A DNA stretch of 34,104 nucleotides, taken from the NCBI GenBank assembly GCA_030837625.1, contig JAUPKF010000011.1, forward strand, positions 1 to 34,104, given 5' to 3'. The position numbers and the translations under genes were made by a program. Position 1 is the stretch's first letter, and every line of letters begins with the position of its first letter. This DNA comes from Patescibacteria group bacterium. Its GTDB lineage: Bacteria > Patescibacteriota > Minisyncoccia > Moranbacterales > UBA2206. The notes beneath the pieces are model-generated. The model had not been told where the DNA came from and ran no database searches. It worked only from the letters and a program-made list of their open reading frames with translations. Shown piece by piece: positions 1 through 8,358 of this stretch.

Positions 1-1404
1 CGCAATGGATGCCGCGGCAATTTTCACGACTGATTGGATTATCATTTTGTCATCTAGCGTCTCAAAGCGGGTTCTCAGAGCGAAAAGCAGAAGGCTCATT
101 TGGACTAAGCTGGCCAAGGAAAAAGCCATTGCCAAGCCTAGAATCTGAAATTTTCCTATAAGTAAAAAAACAGCCAGGATGTTAACCGCTTCCGCGGCCA
201 GTGCAATGTAAAAAGGAGTTTTTGTGTCATGCAAAGAATAAAAAGAGCGAGCCAGAAGCGGAACCAAACATTGAGCAAAAAGACTGAGAGAAAAAATTCC
301 CAACACTTGGAAAGTTAAAACCGTATCTTCCCAATCGAATTTTCCCGCTCCCAAAATCACCCGAACCAATTGCGCCCGCAGAAGCAAGATAAAGACACTG
401 GCGGGAATAACGAAAAAAAGAATTTGCCGGAACGTCTTGGAAAAAGCTTCGATAAATCCCTGGTCATCTTTCTTGGCGTGGAAAGCCGACAGTGTCGGAA
501 ATACCGCGATGGCGAAAGATGAACCGAAAATTCCCAGCGGCACCCCTTGGAGATTTTGGGCAAAATTCATTATCGCCAAACTTCCCGCCGCCAAGGTGGA
601 AGCAAAAATTGTGATTACAAAAAGATTAATCTGATTGATGGCAATGCCTAGCGTCCGGGGAATCATAAGCCGGATCACTTTCCTGACCTCCCGGTCAAAA
701 AAACACTCCTTCAACGACCAGGCGTGCCGATATCCCAAAGCTCTGGCCGCCGGATACTGCGCCAGCATATGCAAAAATGCCCCCAGTACCACCCCCCAGG
801 CCAAGCCGATCGGCCCCCAAAGCTTCACAAAAACGACGACTCCGATGATGATGCCTAGGTTATAGAAAAGCGGCGCGATGGAATAAACCAAAAAATGCTT
901 GAAAGAAGTCAGTATGCCGCCAAAAATTCCGCTAATTCCCAAAAATAACGGGCTCAGAAACATAATGCGCGTAAAGAGAACCGCCTGCCCGGCTTTTTCC
1001 GGCGAAAATCCGGGCGTAATTATTTTCATTAAGAACGGAGCGAGAATCGCCAAAATCACCGAAAGAAAGATGATGAAAATCAAAGCCAAATTCATAATGC
1101 TGTTGGCCATTTTCCAGGCCTCATCTTCTTTCTCCCGGCTGATAAGACCGGTAAAAACCGGAATAAAAGCGGCACTCAACGCTCCCAAAATGAGAAGATT
1201 ATAAATCAAATCGGGAATTCGAAAAGCCGCGTAATAAACATCCAGCGTGTCGCCGGCACCAAACGTGGAAGCCAAAAAACGATCACGAATCAATCCCAAA
1301 AAACGGCTCGCCAGTCCGGCTACGGTAATGACGAAAGCCGCCGAAATAACGGAGTTGGAAGGACGAGAACCCAAAATATTGCTTCTGATGATTTTTTTTA
1401 TCAT
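1..1404 (-). CDS. murJ: Lipid II flippase MurJ (MviN family), 3' end cut by window edge
   Basis: Polytopic membrane protein of the MurJ/MviN family, which flips lipid II across the inner membrane for peptidoglycan synthesis. The frame opens at an ATG (1404) and stays open to base 1, giving 468 codons; family members are usually about 500-550 residues, so roughly the last 50 are outside the window. The N-terminus carries the typical SRFLGLIRDRFLASTFG stretch followed by DVYYAAFRIPDLIYN, and many hydrophobic helices follow (for example LALIFIIFLSVILAILAPF). Motifs such as RTLGIAINQINLFV and LQGVPLGIFGSSFAIA fit MurJ. It lies 111 bp downstream of the DUF4012 gene on the same strand, separated by two hairpins. 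No clear Shine-Dalgarno sequence precedes the ATG. Family assignment is firm; substrate is from family knowledge. Confidence 0.93.
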   Translation of the reverse strand, partial: MIKKIIRSNILGSRPSNSVISAAFVITVAGLASRFLGLIRDRFLASTFGAGDTLDVYYAAFRIPDLIYNLLILGALSAAFIPVFTGLISREKEDEAWKMANSIMNLALIFIIFLSVILAILAPFLMKIITPGFSPEKAGQAVLFTRIMFLSPLFLGISGIFGGILTSFKHFLVYSIAPLFYNLGIIIGVVVFVKLWGPIGLAWGVVLGAFLHMLAQYPAARALGYRHAWSLKECFFDREVRKVIRLMIPRTLGIAINQINLFVITIFASTLAAGSLAIMNFAQNLQGVPLGIFGSSFAIAVFPTLSAFHAKKDDQGFIEAFSKTFRQILFFVIPASVFILLLRAQLVRVILGAGKFDWEDTVLTFQVLGIFSLSLFAQCLVPLLARSFYSLHDTKTPFYIALAAEAVNILAVFLLIGKFQILGLAMAFSLASLVQMSLLLFALRTRFETLDDKMIIQSVVKIAAASIA

Positions 1405-1421
1405 TGTACTTACCACATTCC

Positions 1422-1493
1422 TTGCCGGAGTCTCCTGAAAGGGACTCCGGCAAAGTGGCGAGCTAGCTGGAGTCCTCTTCGAGAGACTCCAGC
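1422..1493. repeat. Twin hairpins sharing GGAGTC/GACTCC stems
   Basis: Two consecutive perfect hairpins occupy the gap between the DUF4012 gene and murJ. The first pairs 1422-1432 with 1443-1453 (11 bp). The second pairs 1466-1474 with 1485-1493 (9 bp). Both stems contain GGAGTC/GACTCC. There is no T-run on either side, so they do not look like ordinary intrinsic terminators. They may be a repeat element or an mRNA-processing/stability structure. Confidence 0.7.
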
Positions 1494-1515
1494 ACGGAAA
1501 AGTTTTTATCTTGTA

Positions 1516-3990
1516 TTATTCCTTTGAAAATGCCATTCCGAAGAATCTGTCTTTTGACAAGTCAGCCTCCATCTTAACTCCTAAAAATCCATCCGGCAAG
1601 CCGGAAATGTTTTCTATGCCTGTTTCGGGATATTTCCAAATCACCTGATAATTTTCAGGATAAATAATACTTGAACTTAACTGCGATCCTAAACTGCCGG
1701 ATTGCTTTTGAAAAAGCGCGGAATAAGTGTCGGCAGGCTTTTGGGAAAAATCAGTGTTTATTTTGAAAGGCAAAACGTAAGCATATTCTATTTCAACGGT
1801 TTCTTGAGGACTGACATACGCCCAGTTGGCAAAAACAGTTTTCCCGGCGTCTTCGTAAATCCTTGTGCCGGACTTCTCGTCAATTTCCATGGAGTCCTCT
1901 TCCATCTTAACCTGAGGATCTTGCTTGAAACCCAGGGCGCCGTAATCCAGCGGGGGAGAATTGAACTCCCGAGTCTGGCCTTCGGCGCTCAAAAGACGTG
2001 CACCCTTCGGAACGTAAACCCGGATATAGTCGGCGTTCACCTTATTCCAAAAATCATAATCGCTGTTTCCGCCGTTATGGCGGCGCCTTATTTTCACCCG
2101 ATCCACAACCGATCCGTCTGTTTGGATTTCCGCCCGGTGCTCAATTTCCTCGTCAATCACTCCGTCGGTCTTATACCCGTTAATGTTGGAATTGACCACC
2201 ATCAGATAATCTTTTTTCGCTTCCAAGATTTCTCCCGACCAACCCCGCGCGGAAATTATCTTTTCAATTTCATAATTATTGGAATATAGGAGAACGTGCC
2301 TTTCGTCCAGGCTCTCCAAGAGAATCTGGGCGGTCTTGGCCAAGTCGGAAAAATTTCCTTCGTTAAAGATCCTGTCCAAAATCATCGGCGCCAAATCAGC
2401 CAGGATTTTTTTTGGCTGGTTCAGTTCCTTGTCATAGTCGACTTCAACTTCATACTGTATTTTTTCCACAAAATTGTCCTTATCAACCGTAACGCCATAT
2501 TCAGGCATTTCGATCGGCCCGGTAACTTCCAAAAGCTTTTGCATCACGGTCGGTGTCATCGTTATCACCCCGTCCACCGTTGGACCGCCGGTTTTTTCAT
2601 AAAACCAGGAAGCCTTTTCGGCCGAAACCGGAAAATTGGGAAACCAGTTGGAATCGTGCAAGCTCCAAGCGGCGCTGATTTTTTGAATAGGAGCGGGCGG
2701 AATCACTTTCTCTTTTAACTGTCCGTCTGGGTTAAATATTCCATCGATGAAGAAACTTCTCACTCTGCCGTTAAAGATATCCAAAACGGCATACGTCCCG
2801 ATAAACCCTCCTGTGGAACGCATTTCCTGGTTATTTTGGAATAAAAACAAATATTTTCGCGGTCCGTTTCCTCCCAGAATATCGGTAAAAATCCGACTGT
2901 CCTGACAAAAACTTTCCAAAAAATCGTTTATTTCGGGAAGCTTGCCTTTGAGTTCGGAAAATTTGGCTCTCTGCTGTTCGGGTACGTCATCCGCATTGAC
3001 ATAATCCAAATTTTTTTCGGCATCCTTGAGAAGATCGGAAATTTCTTGCAAATCCCGGTTAGTTTTTTGAAAAACTTCCAAATAGGACACCGCTTTATCC
3101 GGTTCTGAGGGCTCTTTTATCTCCTCAAGCGTCCCCATCAGCTGGCTGGAAAGCATACCGACGCGGGAAATATCTTTTCCAGCTTCCGCTAGGTGTTTTC
3201 CCGAAGACAATTTAGAAAGATAGGGCACAAAGCGGGAAGATTCGATAACGACTCCGCCAAAACCCTTCAAATCATCGGAAATTTCTCCAAACTTGCGGTA
3301 AGCCTCGCCAAATTCCGAAGAGGATCGGTGAAAATCCTTGCCGATGGCGCTTTCTTTAGCGGAAGAAAGACTGGCGTAAGCGCCCTTGGCGTTCATAAAG
3401 GAAAGATTCTTTATCTGAAATCCCCTACTGACAAAATTGACGCTTATTATCAAAACAGCCACTGTCAAAGCGGCTCCCGAAAACTGTAAGAGCATCTTTC
3501 TTAAATGAAACTTGTCTAGATAAGAATCAGCCACCTCGCTATATTCCGGCTCCGGCGATAAAAAGAACTCTTCTTCCGAGCTATCCGGATATTCTTCCGG
3601 ACAGTTTTCCCTAAAATATCGCGCCTCCTTTTCCGGAACGGACTGATCAAGCTCGTATGAACTTTCCGCCGCATAATCATATTCCTTGGCGCCTGAGTAG
3701 GATACAGAAATATTACTGATATTTTCTTGATCATCTGAAGAAACCGCTATGTCGAAAGGTCCCCGCCTCGCTTCAGCTTTTTTTTGCCTAATAATTTCTC
3801 TCTGAAAACGCTCAATCTCCCGATCTCGAACGTCCGGAATTCTTACGTCATAAACTGCCGGACACCCAAAAGCACTGGGAACATTTTTTCTAATTTTCTC
3901 CCCTGGTTCAATCTTAGCTACCCGTCTTATCTTTCCGATTTTTTCAAAATCAAGACCGCCAGCACCGTCAACGGGCCGGATATCAAACAT
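1516..3990 (-). CDS. DUF4012 domain membrane-anchored protein
   Basis: An 824-residue protein. Residues 1-160 are polar and probably cytoplasmic, one transmembrane helix spans about 166-188, and a long extracytoplasmic part follows with helical, coiled-coil-like segments around 200-360. Residues about 375-600 match the DUF4012 family, with the stretches FLFQNNQEMRSTGGFIG, DSNWFPNFP and GGPTVDGVITMTP. DUF4012 proteins are frequent in CPR bacteria, Chloroflexi and Actinobacteria and often sit near polysaccharide genes, as here beside GT4 and Wzz-like genes; their biochemical role is unknown. A C-terminal beta-rich region follows, with no second membrane anchor. The start ATG at 3990 lacks a clear Shine-Dalgarno sequence. 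Family call is confident; a role in surface polysaccharide handling is only inferred from context. Confidence 0.88.
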   Translation of the reverse strand: MFDIRPVDGAGGLDFEKIGKIRRVAKIEPGEKIRKNVPSAFGCPAVYDVRIPDVRDREIERFQREIIRQKKAEARRGPFDIAVSSDDQENISNISVSYSGAKEYDYAAESSYELDQSVPEKEARYFRENCPEEYPDSSEEEFFLSPEPEYSEVADSYLDKFHLRKMLLQFSGAALTVAVLIISVNFVSRGFQIKNLSFMNAKGAYASLSSAKESAIGKDFHRSSSEFGEAYRKFGEISDDLKGFGGVVIESSRFVPYLSKLSSGKHLAEAGKDISRVGMLSSQLMGTLEEIKEPSEPDKAVSYLEVFQKTNRDLQEISDLLKDAEKNLDYVNADDVPEQQRAKFSELKGKLPEINDFLESFCQDSRIFTDILGGNGPRKYLFLFQNNQEMRSTGGFIGTYAVLDIFNGRVRSFFIDGIFNPDGQLKEKVIPPAPIQKISAAWSLHDSNWFPNFPVSAEKASWFYEKTGGPTVDGVITMTPTVMQKLLEVTGPIEMPEYGVTVDKDNFVEKIQYEVEVDYDKELNQPKKILADLAPMILDRIFNEGNFSDLAKTAQILLESLDERHVLLYSNNYEIEKIISARGWSGEILEAKKDYLMVVNSNINGYKTDGVIDEEIEHRAEIQTDGSVVDRVKIRRRHNGGNSDYDFWNKVNADYIRVYVPKGARLLSAEGQTREFNSPPLDYGALGFKQDPQVKMEEDSMEIDEKSGTRIYEDAGKTVFANWAYVSPQETVEIEYAYVLPFKINTDFSQKPADTYSALFQKQSGSLGSQLSSSIIYPENYQVIWKYPETGIENISGLPDGFLGVKMEADLSKDRFFGMAFSKE

Positions 3991-4040
3991 CTGGGAAAGT
4001 ATTAAGTTTTTGTTTTTTCTCAGTGTGATATTCTTTGCTT

Positions 4041-5168
4041 TTAAACTCTTACGTTTTTATAGGCTCGGAGCGTCATCTCGGCCATTTTTTTCCAACTGTA
4101 TTCCCTGATTTTTTCATAGCCTTTCTTAATCAGTTCCTCCCGCAATCGGCCACCTTTCAAAATCAACTTAATAGTTTCGACTATGGCATTTGTGTCTTTA
4201 GCGTCGAAATAATAAGCGCTGTCGCCCAAAACCTCTTTCATGCAAGGATGGTCGGAGGAAAAAACCGGTGTTCCTTTGGCCATCGCTTCCAATGGTGGCA
4301 AGCCGAAACCTTCGTAAAGCGAGGGGAAAATATACGCCAATGAATTGTGGAAAATCGTGTCCAACTCGTAGTCCGGAACGTAACCCGCGAAAATCACGCC
4401 GGGAACTTTTTTCTTTTCCGCGAACTCTTTAAGGCGCGCGTAAAAATAGTCTATCCGTCCGACTAAAACCAACTTTAAATCATTGTTAGATTTTTGCGCC
4501 TCTTTGAAAGCCAAAACCAGCCTCTCCAAATTCTTGTGCGGATAAGCGTTTCCGACATAAAGGATGTACGGTTTTATTATACCATATTTTAACAAAATCT
4601 CCCGGTCTTTTTCGGGGCTTAGCATGCAATAATCTTCACAAGCTTCATAGGTTACGATTACCTTCTCATTGGGCGCTTCCGGATAATTTTCCAGGATGTC
4701 TTTCTTGGTGAATTTGGAAACGGCAATCACGCGATTTGATCGACGAATGGCGGATTTTATCACGATTTTATACGCCAAAAACTTGAGCCGATACAAAACC
4801 GGACTGAGCGTCGAACTCCGCACAGTCGGAAAATGAATGAGAATAAGATCGTGAATGGTAACGATAAATTTCCCGCGGTAAAAAAGCGGAACATTGAAGT
4901 GAGGAAAGTGCACCAAATTAAGATTGCATTTCTTCAAAAGTCTGGGGAAAAATAGCTGCTCCTGCCAAGTATACCAATGGTAGTCAGCCAAAACTTTTTT
5001 GAAATTTTTGTTTTTCGGAATGTAATCGCCGAAATTTTGCTTTCGAAGGAATATGAAATACTCGTTGGTATCATCAACTTTTTCCAGGTTTTCTATCAAC
5101 TTTTGCGTGTAGCGCCCCAGCCCCTTGCCGATCGGGCCATAAAAACGGGCATCAATACCAATTATCAT
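4041..5168 (-). CDS. Glycosyltransferase family 4 (GT-B fold)
   Basis: A 375-residue GT4 glycosyltransferase of the kind that transfers sugars from nucleotide donors onto lipid-linked glycans at the cytoplasmic membrane face. The N-terminus (MIIGIDARFYGPIGKGLGRY) has the first beta strand and glycine-rich acceptor loop. The donor half starts near ILYVGNAYPHKNLERLV, and the EX7E motif is in YEGFGLPPLEAMAKGTPVFSS. The gene is 18 bp downstream of the next GT4 gene on the same strand, so the two are probably co-transcribed. A weak GAGGG lies upstream of the ATG. Donor and acceptor cannot be read from the sequence. Confidence 0.92.
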   Translation of the reverse strand: MIIGIDARFYGPIGKGLGRYTQKLIENLEKVDDTNEYFIFLRKQNFGDYIPKNKNFKKVLADYHWYTWQEQLFFPRLLKKCNLNLVHFPHFNVPLFYRGKFIVTIHDLILIHFPTVRSSTLSPVLYRLKFLAYKIVIKSAIRRSNRVIAVSKFTKKDILENYPEAPNEKVIVTYEACEDYCMLSPEKDREILLKYGIIKPYILYVGNAYPHKNLERLVLAFKEAQKSNNDLKLVLVGRIDYFYARLKEFAEKKKVPGVIFAGYVPDYELDTIFHNSLAYIFPSLYEGFGLPPLEAMAKGTPVFSSDHPCMKEVLGDSAYYFDAKDTNAIVETIKLILKGGRLREELIKKGYEKIREYSWKKMAEMTLRAYKNVRV

Positions 5169-5186
5169 AACGCCCTCATTATATCA

Positions 5187-6347
5187 CTATTCGGTCAAAA
5201 CCTCGAGCGTTTCTTTAGCCGCCTCTTGCCAGCTAAATTCTTCAGATCTGCTTTTTCCCTTTTCTACTAAATCGCTCTTAAACTCCCGATTTGTCAAGAT
5301 TTCTCTCATTGCCCGGTATATTTCTTCTGGCTTGTCGGGATCGATCATAACGGCGGCGTTCGCGGCCGTTTCCGGGAGAGAAGAATTGTTGGAGCAAACC
5401 ACTGGAACACCGCATTTCATCGCTTCGAGCGGCGGAAAGCCAAAACCTTCGAAATATGACGGGTAAACAAAAAGCGATGCCAGATTATATACAAATACCT
5501 TGTCTTTTTCGCAAACGGAGTTGACTATTTGAATGTTACTTTTGAACGGAGAATTTTCCAGCTCTTCATAAATTTTTCCGCTCGACCAGCCCCTTTCGCC
5601 AGCAATGACCAACTTGTATTTCAAAAGTTCTTCATTATTATTTTCCCGGGCGAACTTTTGCAGCGCGCCATAGGCCCGGATAACGCCGGCAATGTTTTTT
5701 CTGGGTTCGATTGTACCGAGATACAAAATAAATTTGTACGGCAAATCATACTTCTCTTTCGTCTTGATCAGTCCCTCTTCGTTCCTATCGACAATTTTAA
5801 ACTTTTCCGCCACCCCGTTCGGGATAACTTTTATTTTCTCCGGCTTTATTTTATAAAGAGATTGCAGATCGTTCTTAGTGGAATCGGACACCGCGATTAT
5901 TCGATCCGAGCTCCGGCAGATTCTTTTAGGATTGATAAAGATATGCCACAATCTTCTTTTCAAAGAAAAATTTTCCGAATAACGCTCAAAGGAAAGATCG
6001 TGGATAGTCGTAACCAGTTTCGTTTTCTTGCTGACGGCGCCGAAAATTATATTAGGCAAGAAAACGATATTACATCCGCCAACCAGCCGGTCGATTTTCG
6101 GCCAATTGAAATACCAGAACAAAGAATTAAGCAGTTTGTTAGGGAACTTGAACTTTTTCACTTTCACATTAGGAAATCTTTCCATCCAGGAAAAATAGAG
6201 TCCGGAAGCTTTCCAGGAATTAAAAAAAAGAACATACTCGTTCTTCTTGTCCAACTCAAAAAGAGTTGAAAGAATCTTTATGGTATATTCCTCCACTCCA
6301 GTCCTCCTTCCGTCCGCCAGACAGCGAATGTCGATACAGATACGCAT
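5187..6347 (-). CDS. Glycosyltransferase family 4 (GT-B fold)
   Basis: A 386-residue GT4 enzyme, paralogous in layout to the gene just downstream. It begins MRICIDIRCLADGRRTGVEE, with an acceptor-side glycine-rich loop; the donor domain begins at FILYLGTIEPRKNIAGVI, and the EX7E motif is in FEGFGFPPLEAMKCGVPVV. Its start is 3 bp after the stop codon of the Wzz-like gene, which supports one operon running from the Wzz-like gene through both transferases. Probable role is stepwise assembly of an exopolysaccharide repeat unit; exact sugars are unknown. Confidence 0.92.
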   Translation of the reverse strand: MRICIDIRCLADGRRTGVEEYTIKILSTLFELDKKNEYVLFFNSWKASGLYFSWMERFPNVKVKKFKFPNKLLNSLFWYFNWPKIDRLVGGCNIVFLPNIIFGAVSKKTKLVTTIHDLSFERYSENFSLKRRLWHIFINPKRICRSSDRIIAVSDSTKNDLQSLYKIKPEKIKVIPNGVAEKFKIVDRNEEGLIKTKEKYDLPYKFILYLGTIEPRKNIAGVIRAYGALQKFARENNNEELLKYKLVIAGERGWSSGKIYEELENSPFKSNIQIVNSVCEKDKVFVYNLASLFVYPSYFEGFGFPPLEAMKCGVPVVCSNNSSLPETAANAAVMIDPDKPEEIYRAMREILTNREFKSDLVEKGKSRSEEFSWQEAAKETLEVLTE

Positions 6348-6350
6348 CAG

Positions 6351-6956
6351 TTATTTAAGATAATGCTTCACCATTACAACCCAGAATCCCAAAAAAATCC
6401 CCACTGCCAGTGACGCCAGGAAAACCCACGGCGCGCTGTAGCTGTTTTTTACTATTACCGGACTTTGGGATATGATTTCAAACCAAACTTTTTCGTTCTG
6501 GTCTTTATTGAGAGCTTGGGTATTTTCAATGACAATTTTGCTAACCGCGTCGGAAATTTTTTGCGACGTTTCTTTTTTGGGCGAAGAAAACGAGACCGCC
6601 ACGATTTGAGAAGACATTTTTTCCGCCGTGATGCTTTTTCTCAATTGGCGAAGACTGAAATTGCTCGTATCTATTCCCGCTTTTTCATAAATATCCGCCG
6701 CCACGCGCGGACTTTTCAGCCATTCTACCACCGTTTCCGCGAATTTTTCGTCCGCCTGCAAACGGTAAAAATCGTCGAATTTATAATCGGGCGTTTCTTG
6801 CGCGCCGGAACGCGTAACGTTCAATGTCAAAGACGCGCTCCACGATTCCGGACGGAAAACAAAATAGGCGAAAACAGCGAAGACCGTCGCCAGAATTATT
6901 GCGATAAATAAGTTTAGATTTTTTTTGATTATTCGGAGATACTCTTTGAGTTCCAT
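6351..6956 (-). CDS. Wzz/YveK-like chain-length determinant protein
   Basis: A 201-residue protein with the two-membrane-helix layout of Wzz-type polysaccharide co-polymerases. A short cytoplasmic start (MELKEYLRIIKKNLNLF) leads to helix 1 at about 15-33, then an extracytoplasmic alpha/beta region, and helix 2 near 178-195 (VFLASLAVGIFLGFWVVMV). There is no C-terminal tyrosine-kinase domain. Such proteins control chain length or export of polysaccharide together with a polymerase. It is first in a tight cluster with two GT4 genes. Sequence conservation is low in this family, so the call rests on topology, length, the N-terminal pattern and context. Confidence 0.78.
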   Translation of the reverse strand: MELKEYLRIIKKNLNLFIAIILATVFAVFAYFVFRPESWSASLTLNVTRSGAQETPDYKFDDFYRLQADEKFAETVVEWLKSPRVAADIYEKAGIDTSNFSLRQLRKSITAEKMSSQIVAVSFSSPKKETSQKISDAVSKIVIENTQALNKDQNEKVWFEIISQSPVIVKNSYSAPWVFLASLAVGIFLGFWVVMVKHYLK

Positions 6957-6963
6957 AGATTGG

Positions 6964-7128
6964 AATTTCTAATTCACCTAATTACCTAATTCACCTAATA
7001 AAAATTAAAATTACCGAAGGTCAAATTTTAAAAAGTATTACTTATTTGGCATTTGAAATTTAATTTTGCTATTTGAAATTATTGAATTTTATTAGGTGAA
7101 TTAGAAATTAGACAATTAGGTGAATTTT
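6964..7128. repeat. AATTCACCT-type AT-rich repeat element, copy 1
   Basis: An intergenic AT-rich element bounded by inverted arms. The left arm (about 6964-7003) contains tandem near-9-mers of AATTCACCT; the right arm (about 7088-7128) contains the complementary AATTAGGTG motif. A 40-bp stretch of the left arm is identical to the copy beginning near 17079. The right arm overlaps the end of the downstream GT4 gene and supplies its last codons and TAA stop. Confidence 0.8.
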
Positions 7129-8225
7129 TTATGATTCTCCATCTCCTTCTCTACATATTCCCTTATCTTATCCTTAAAAACCTCTTTGTCAAATTTCAAT
7201 ACGGTTGAGCGGATGTATTCGGGATCGAATTCGCAACCGTCCATCTTTTTCACCGCTCCGATGATATCCTCCGGGGTCTGGCGTTCGAAAAATATTCCCG
7301 TCTTTCCCTCTTCCATATGCTCGGGAATATCCCCGCCACGATACGCGATCACCGGCCGCCCGGAAGCCATTGCTTCAATGGCGGTAATTCCGAAATCCTC
7401 TTCTTGAGGAAAGATAAACGCCCGACACTCCGCGTAATGCTTGAACAGCTCCCGCTCCGAAAGCCTGCCCATGAATTCAATGTTACCGCTATCCCCGGCT
7501 ATTTTTTTCAGCCGCGCCAGCTCAGGGCCTCGGCCGATGATCTTTAACTTCAATCCGGATTTCTTAAACGCTTCAATGGCGATATCAAAACGTTTGTAGG
7601 CCATCAGTCTTCCCACCAACAGAAAAAAATCGCCGGTCTTTTTACCGGCATAGAAATTTTCTAAATTCACCGGCGGATTAATTACGATCGAATCCCTTTT
7701 ATAATATTTTTTGATCCTTCTCGAAATGAACTTGGAATTAGCGACAATCTTATCCGGCCGATCGGCGCTGACTCTATCCCAAACCCGGATATAATTCATA
7801 AAAAAAGGCACTATTCTTTTTATAAAGCCGGGAAAATAAAAATCCTGGGTGTATTTTTGGCAATCATCCCAAGCAAAGCGCATCGGAGTATGCATATAGC
7901 AAATATGCAAAGTGTCCGGACCGGTGATGATTCCCTTGGCGAAGCTGGAAGAATCGGAAAGGACAATGTCATAGTTGGAAGAGTCAAAGCTTTCTATCGC
8001 CGACGGCATCAGAGGGGGGAATATTCGGTGTCTTGTTTTGGTAAAGGGGATTTTTTGCAAAAAAGATGTCCTGATTTTTTTGTCCGCGAACTTTTCGCGC
8101 ATTAGGTTTTTGTCGTAAACCAGGGTATGAATCGGCGCGTTTGGCCAAAGTTCGCAAAAACACTCCAGCACCCTTTCGGCTCCGCCGTATTGGACAAGAT
8201 AATCATGGACAAGCGCAATCTTCAT
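7116..8225 (-). CDS. Glycosyltransferase family 4 (GT-B fold)
   Basis: A 369-residue GT4 transferase beginning MKIALVHDYLVQYGGAERVL, a common start for mannosyl/rhamnosyl-type GT4 enzymes. The acceptor side includes HICYMHTPMRFAWD; the donor domain begins near DFFLLVGRLMAYKRFDIAI, and the catalytic EX7E-type motif is in QEEDFGITAIEAMASGRPV. The final residues (KKFT) and the stop codon come from the AATTCACCT repeat element. The start codon is 2 bp from an ATTCG palindromic repeat, so no Shine-Dalgarno sequence is available. Probable role is surface-polysaccharide assembly with the neighbouring WcaJ-like enzyme. Confidence 0.92.
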   Translation of the reverse strand: MKIALVHDYLVQYGGAERVLECFCELWPNAPIHTLVYDKNLMREKFADKKIRTSFLQKIPFTKTRHRIFPPLMPSAIESFDSSNYDIVLSDSSSFAKGIITGPDTLHICYMHTPMRFAWDDCQKYTQDFYFPGFIKRIVPFFMNYIRVWDRVSADRPDKIVANSKFISRRIKKYYKRDSIVINPPVNLENFYAGKKTGDFFLLVGRLMAYKRFDIAIEAFKKSGLKLKIIGRGPELARLKKIAGDSGNIEFMGRLSERELFKHYAECRAFIFPQEEDFGITAIEAMASGRPVIAYRGGDIPEHMEEGKTGIFFERQTPEDIIGAVKKMDGCEFDPEYIRSTVLKFDKEVFKDKIREYVEKEMENHKKFT

Positions 8226-8226
8226 A

Positions 8227-8357
8227 TCGATACGAATCTGCGAATGAATCCGAATCTACGAATTCACAAATAAAGTTACTCAGACAGGCACATTCGTAGT
8301 GCGCTATTCGGATGCTTTTATTCGTGAATTCGAATGCATTCGTTGATTCGAATCGCG
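8227..8357. repeat. ATTCG/CGAAT palindromic element, copy 1
   Basis: A long imperfect palindrome made of CGAAT/ATTCG units. Its left arm begins just 2 bp upstream of the GT4 start codon, and its right arm (ending in GTTGATTCGAATCG) reaches to 1 bp before the stop codon of the WcaJ-like gene. Related copies are at 9780-9868 and 23117-23215, and a half copy lies inside valS at 12016-12058. Confidence 0.85.
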
Positions 8358-8358
8358 A

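Noticed and set aside
1-1404. murJ considered as a pseudogene, since no closed frame is found
   Set aside because: The frame is intact from its ATG to base 1; it is cut only by the window edge. The same holds for murB at the right edge.
6964-7003. Tandem AATTCACCT units considered as a CRISPR array
   Set aside because: The units are 8-9 nt, contiguous and without spacers, and the same block occurs elsewhere as part of an inverted-repeat element.
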